From positions 1-8,768 of the forward strand of contig JANPJV010000162.1 in the NCBI GenBank assembly GCA_031425695.1: 8,768 nt of DNA. The letters run 5' to 3'. The position numbers and the translations under genes were made by a program. This DNA comes from JANPJV01 sp031425695. Lineage in GTDB: Bacteria; Pseudomonadota; Gammaproteobacteria; Xanthomonadales; SZUA-5. How positions within the stretch are numbered: the first letter of the stretch is position 1; every line of letters starts with the position of its first letter. Under the pieces are notes generated by a model that ran no database searches, had not been told where the DNA came from, and saw only the letters and a list, made by a program, of their open reading frames with translations. Of this stretch, positions 6,477-8,768 are shown piece by piece.

Positions 6477-7307
6477 TCATGGTTGGGCCTCCGGATCTGT
6501 CTTGCTGGGCTTGGTTTGCGCGCGGCCAGCGCGCCCCGTCCGACGCGACTCCCCTTCAAGGCTGAAGCGCCGGCAGTGCTGCATCAGCCGGTCCAGGATG
6601 GCGTCGGCGACCGTCGGGTCCCCCAGCCATGCGTGCCAATGCTCGATCGGCAATTGGTGGGTGATGATGGTGGCGCGCTGTGCGCTGCGGTCGTCGATCA
6701 TCTCCAACAGGTCAGCACGCAGGGCCGCATCGATGGGCCCCGTTCCCCAGTCGTCGAGGACCAAGACGTCAATCTTGGCCAGCGCCTGCAACCAACGCCG
6801 GAAGCTGCCGGCGCCGTGCAAGATGCGCAGCTCTTCCCCCAGGCGCGGCACACGTAGATACAGCGCCGAGTGCCCCTGCCGGCATGCGTACTGCGCCAGC
6901 GCACAGGCCAACCAAGTCTTGCCCAGGCCGGTGGCGCCGGCGAAGCAGATCGTCTCGCCACGCTCGATCCAGGTCGACAGCGCCAGGCTCATCAGCGCCG
7001 AACGATCAATGCCGCGGACGCCCTCGAAGCTCGCGTCCTCAAGCGTGGCGCTGGGGTACTTGAGCTGCGCCCGCTGTAGCAGCCGGGTGCGCTTGCGGTC
7101 GCCGCGGGCGTACACCTCGCGCTCGACCAGCAGGGCCAGACGTTCTTCGAAGGACAGGCCCAGGCAGTCGCCTTGGTCTTGTTGCTGTTGCAGCGCGTCG
7201 GCGAAGCCTTGGAGCTTGAGGGCACGCAGTTGGGCGATGGTGGCGTTGTTGAGCATGGGAGTCAGGGTTCGGTGTTTGGCGGCGGCTGTTCGAGCGGAGC
7301 GCGTCAT
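6477..7307 (-). CDS. istB: IS21-family helper ATPase IstB
   Basis: IstB is the AAA+ ATPase (DnaC-like) that assembles on target DNA and activates the IstA transposase. From ATG 7307 the protein has 276 residues. It shows the N-terminal IstB region (LNNATIAQLRALKLQGFADAL; SFEERLALLVEREV), Walker A GATGLGKT at about 124-131, Walker B VLVLDD at about 181-186, and the conserved end part THQLPIEHWHAWLGDPTVAD followed by AILDRL. The C-terminal tail is basic and low complexity. The ATG at 7307 overlaps the istA stop as ATGA, typical of IS21 translational coupling, and is preferred. ATG 7256 (259 residues) lies closer to where the family's homology begins and is a real alternative; neither has a strong Shine-Dalgarno sequence. 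No disruption is visible. Confidence 0.9.
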   Translation of the reverse strand: MTRSARTAAAKHRTLTPMLNNATIAQLRALKLQGFADALQQQQDQGDCLGLSFEERLALLVEREVYARGDRKRTRLLQRAQLKYPSATLEDASFEGVRGIDRSALMSLALSTWIERGETICFAGATGLGKTWLACALAQYACRQGHSALYLRVPRLGEELRILHGAGSFRRWLQALAKIDVLVLDDWGTGPIDAALRADLLEMIDDRSAQRATIITHQLPIEHWHAWLGDPTVADAILDRLMQHCRRFSLEGESRRTGRAGRAQTKPSKTDPEAQP

Positions 7308-8768
7308 TGGTAGTAGTCCGGGCCGCGTACGTTGGCGTGCGCCGGGCTCGTCCACTCGGCAGCGCTCTCCTGTGCGACGAGGTCACGGTTGTTGGCCAGC
7401 AGGTCACGCACATGCCGGTAGCGCACCGTCCCCAGCGCCAGAGCCCGCTCGCACGCCGCCTCCAGGCGCTCCTTGCCGTAGGTGCGCGACAGGCTCAGCA
7501 GCCCCAGGCACGAGCGATAGCCATGCTCGGGATGCTTGTAGGTCTGCAGCAGCCGCGTGATGAGCTCACCGCAGGCCATGCCGATCTGCTGGCCCCACTC
7601 GATCAGGCGCTGGGGCGTCCACTCCAGGTGGGCCCGGTGCGCGGCCGGCATGTGGGCATCGACGGTGGTGAACTTGCCGCGAAGGCTGCTGCGCGCATGG
7701 GCGGCCACGCGCTGGCCGCGCAGCAGCAGTTCCACGCCGTGCTGGGTGAGCCGTGCCTCCAGCACCTGGCCGACCAGCGGATGGGGCACGCTGTAGCGAT
7801 GGCCGTCGACCTCGATGTGGTAATCGATGTGGACCTTCACCGTCTTGAAGCGCGCCAGTTCGTAGCGCTGCGCCGGCAGCGGCATCAGTGCCGGCTTGTC
7901 CAGCTCGGCGAACACGCTGGCGCGGCTGCCGGCCAGCTTCTGGAACGGGCGGTCGTTCACGCTGGGCAGCAGTTCGGCGATGGCCGCGTCGACCTGCGCA
8001 ACGGTGTCGAAGCGGTGGTGGCGCAGCCGCGCCAGTACCCAGCGACCCACCACTTGGACCGAACTTTCCGCGGTGGCTTTGTCCTTTGGGGAACGCGGGC
8101 GTGCCGGGAGGACCGAGGTGCCATAGTGACGGGCGAAGTCCTGCACCGTGTCGTTGGCGCGCGGCTCGTAGCGGTCCGCCGACGCGATCACGGCCGTGGC
8201 GTTGTCCGGCACCACGAGTTGGGGCACGCCGCCGTAGAAGTGCAGCGCGCGCACCATGCCGGCAATCCAGTCTTCCAGGCGCTGCGCCGGCGTGGCGCAG
8301 GCGAACACGCAACTGGACGCGGCCATGGCCGAGACGAAGACCTGGGCGCGGGCGCCATCGCTGAGCGGCACCGTCGAGCCGGCGTAGTCGACGAACATCT
8401 TCTCGCCGGCGCGTCGGTGCTGGCGCATCGAGCGCTTGAGCGTGGCGGCGAAGGCCTTGTAGTGCTCGCAGAACTGCGTGTAGCGCCAGGTGCGGCCCTG
8501 CGGGTTGGCGGCCACATATTCCTGCCACAGCAGCATCAGCGTCATGCCCTTGCGGTCGAGCTCGCGGTGGATGCGAGCCCAGTCGGGAACGACGATGGGA
8601 AGGGCTGCGCTGGAGCGGGGCTGCAGGGCAGTCGAGAGCTGCTGCTCGCTCCAGTCCTGGACGGTGGTCCAGTCCAGGCCGGCGGCGGTGGCCAGGCTGA
8701 CGTACTTGGCGACGGCGCCCTTGGAGATCTTCAAGGCGGTGGCGACCTGCTCATGTGAGAGCTTCGCG
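7304..8768 (-). CDS. istA: IS21-family transposase IstA (start outside window)
   Basis: IstA is the DDE (rve-type) transposase of IS21 elements, cutting and joining the element ends. At the right edge the frame reads AKLSHEQVATALKISKGAVAKYV, a helix-turn-helix of the family's N-terminal DNA-binding region, and continues off the window. A TTG at 8734 is therefore not the true start; the gene is partial. Counting from that codon, the catalytic acids are D116 in MFVDYAG, D177 in VVPDNAT and E223 in KATAES, with 46 residues between the last two. After the core come an SH3-like/Mu-C-type region (HIDYHIEVDGHRYSVPHPLV) and the C-terminal part ending GPDYYQ. About 487 residues are visible, close to the roughly 500 usual for the family. 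The stop overlaps the istB start. All catalytic residues are present. Confidence 0.93.
   Translation of the reverse strand, partial: AKLSHEQVATALKISKGAVAKYVSLATAAGLDWTTVQDWSEQQLSTALQPRSSAALPIVVPDWARIHRELDRKGMTLMLLWQEYVAANPQGRTWRYTQFCEHYKAFAATLKRSMRQHRRAGEKMFVDYAGSTVPLSDGARAQVFVSAMAASSCVFACATPAQRLEDWIAGMVRALHFYGGVPQLVVPDNATAVIASADRYEPRANDTVQDFARHYGTSVLPARPRSPKDKATAESSVQVVGRWVLARLRHHRFDTVAQVDAAIAELLPSVNDRPFQKLAGSRASVFAELDKPALMPLPAQRYELARFKTVKVHIDYHIEVDGHRYSVPHPLVGQVLEARLTQHGVELLLRGQRVAAHARSSLRGKFTTVDAHMPAAHRAHLEWTPQRLIEWGQQIGMACGELITRLLQTYKHPEHGYRSCLGLLSLSRTYGKERLEAACERALALGTVRYRHVRDLLANNRDLVAQESAAEWTSPAHANVRGPDYYQ

Larger units (their letters stand above)
6305..8768 (-). mobile_element. IS21-family insertion sequence, incomplete at right window edge
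   Basis: The element shows the classic IS21 order read on the minus strand: istA, then istB, then a terminal region with multiple repeats. The boundary is set at 6305 because IS110 coding similarity stops there, the next bases are TG as expected for an IS21 end (5'-TG...CA-3'), and the first terminal repeat begins at 6311. The other end and the target duplication lie outside the window. Both genes are open and keep their catalytic motifs, so the element may be functional. Confidence 0.85.

Noticed and set aside
6502..7560. Plus-strand open frame of 352 codons opposite istB
   Set aside because: The product is Arg/Ser/Pro-rich and without motifs. The minus strand carries IstB with Walker A and B motifs.
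7307..8758. Long plus-strand open frame of 483 codons opposite istA
   Set aside because: It is a mirror frame of istA, caused by high G+C at third positions. Its product is Ala/Arg/His/Gly-rich with no domain, while the minus strand has a full DDE transposase.
1..8768. CRISPR array, tRNA or rRNA genes
   Set aside because: No regularly spaced direct repeats with unique spacers were found, and I saw no tRNA cloverleaf or rRNA sequence. The only repeats are the IS21 terminal repeats and the protein-level YD repeats.

Overview
The window looks like accessory DNA from a high-G+C proteobacterium. The style of the RHS gene and of the insertion sequences (IS) would fit Xanthomonadaceae or a related gamma- or betaproteobacterium. 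That is inference only: there is no housekeeping gene or rRNA to fix the taxon.

Layout. Bases 1-285 hold no convincing complete gene, only a short minus-strand open frame at the left edge and the leader of the next gene, with a G-rich ribosome binding site. Bases 286-4521 encode one large secreted RHS/YD-repeat protein of 1411 aa. It has a Sec signal peptide, a DUF6531-type N-terminal domain, many YD repeats, an RHS-associated core ending in a DPTG motif, and a 125-residue variable C-terminal tip. Directly after it, overlapping its stop codon, is a 54-codon frame (4518-4682) for a hydrophobic protein with two likely membrane segments. This pair has the layout of a polymorphic toxin followed by a small partner or immunity gene, and it is the most interesting part of the window.

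Bases 4683-5662 are a degraded mosaic. They contain the first part of a tyrosine recombinase/integrase gene broken by a stop codon (minus strand), sequence with no recognisable gene, and the structured non-coding tail of an IS110/IS1111-type element. Bases 5663-6304 are the C-terminal part of that IS110-family transposase. Its N-terminal catalytic half is cut off at about 6304/6305 by an IS21-family element.

The IS21-family element fills 6305-8768 and runs off the right edge. From its end inwards it shows four copies of an 18-bp terminal repeat arranged as two pairs around a hairpin, then istB and istA on the minus strand with an ATGA overlap. istA is open to the window edge, so its start and the other IS end lie outside.

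The RHS gene and its small partner are visibly less G+C-rich than the IS21 DNA. The region therefore reads as a horizontally acquired toxin-like locus next to a site where mobile elements have piled up: an integrase remnant, then IS110, then IS21 inserted into IS110.
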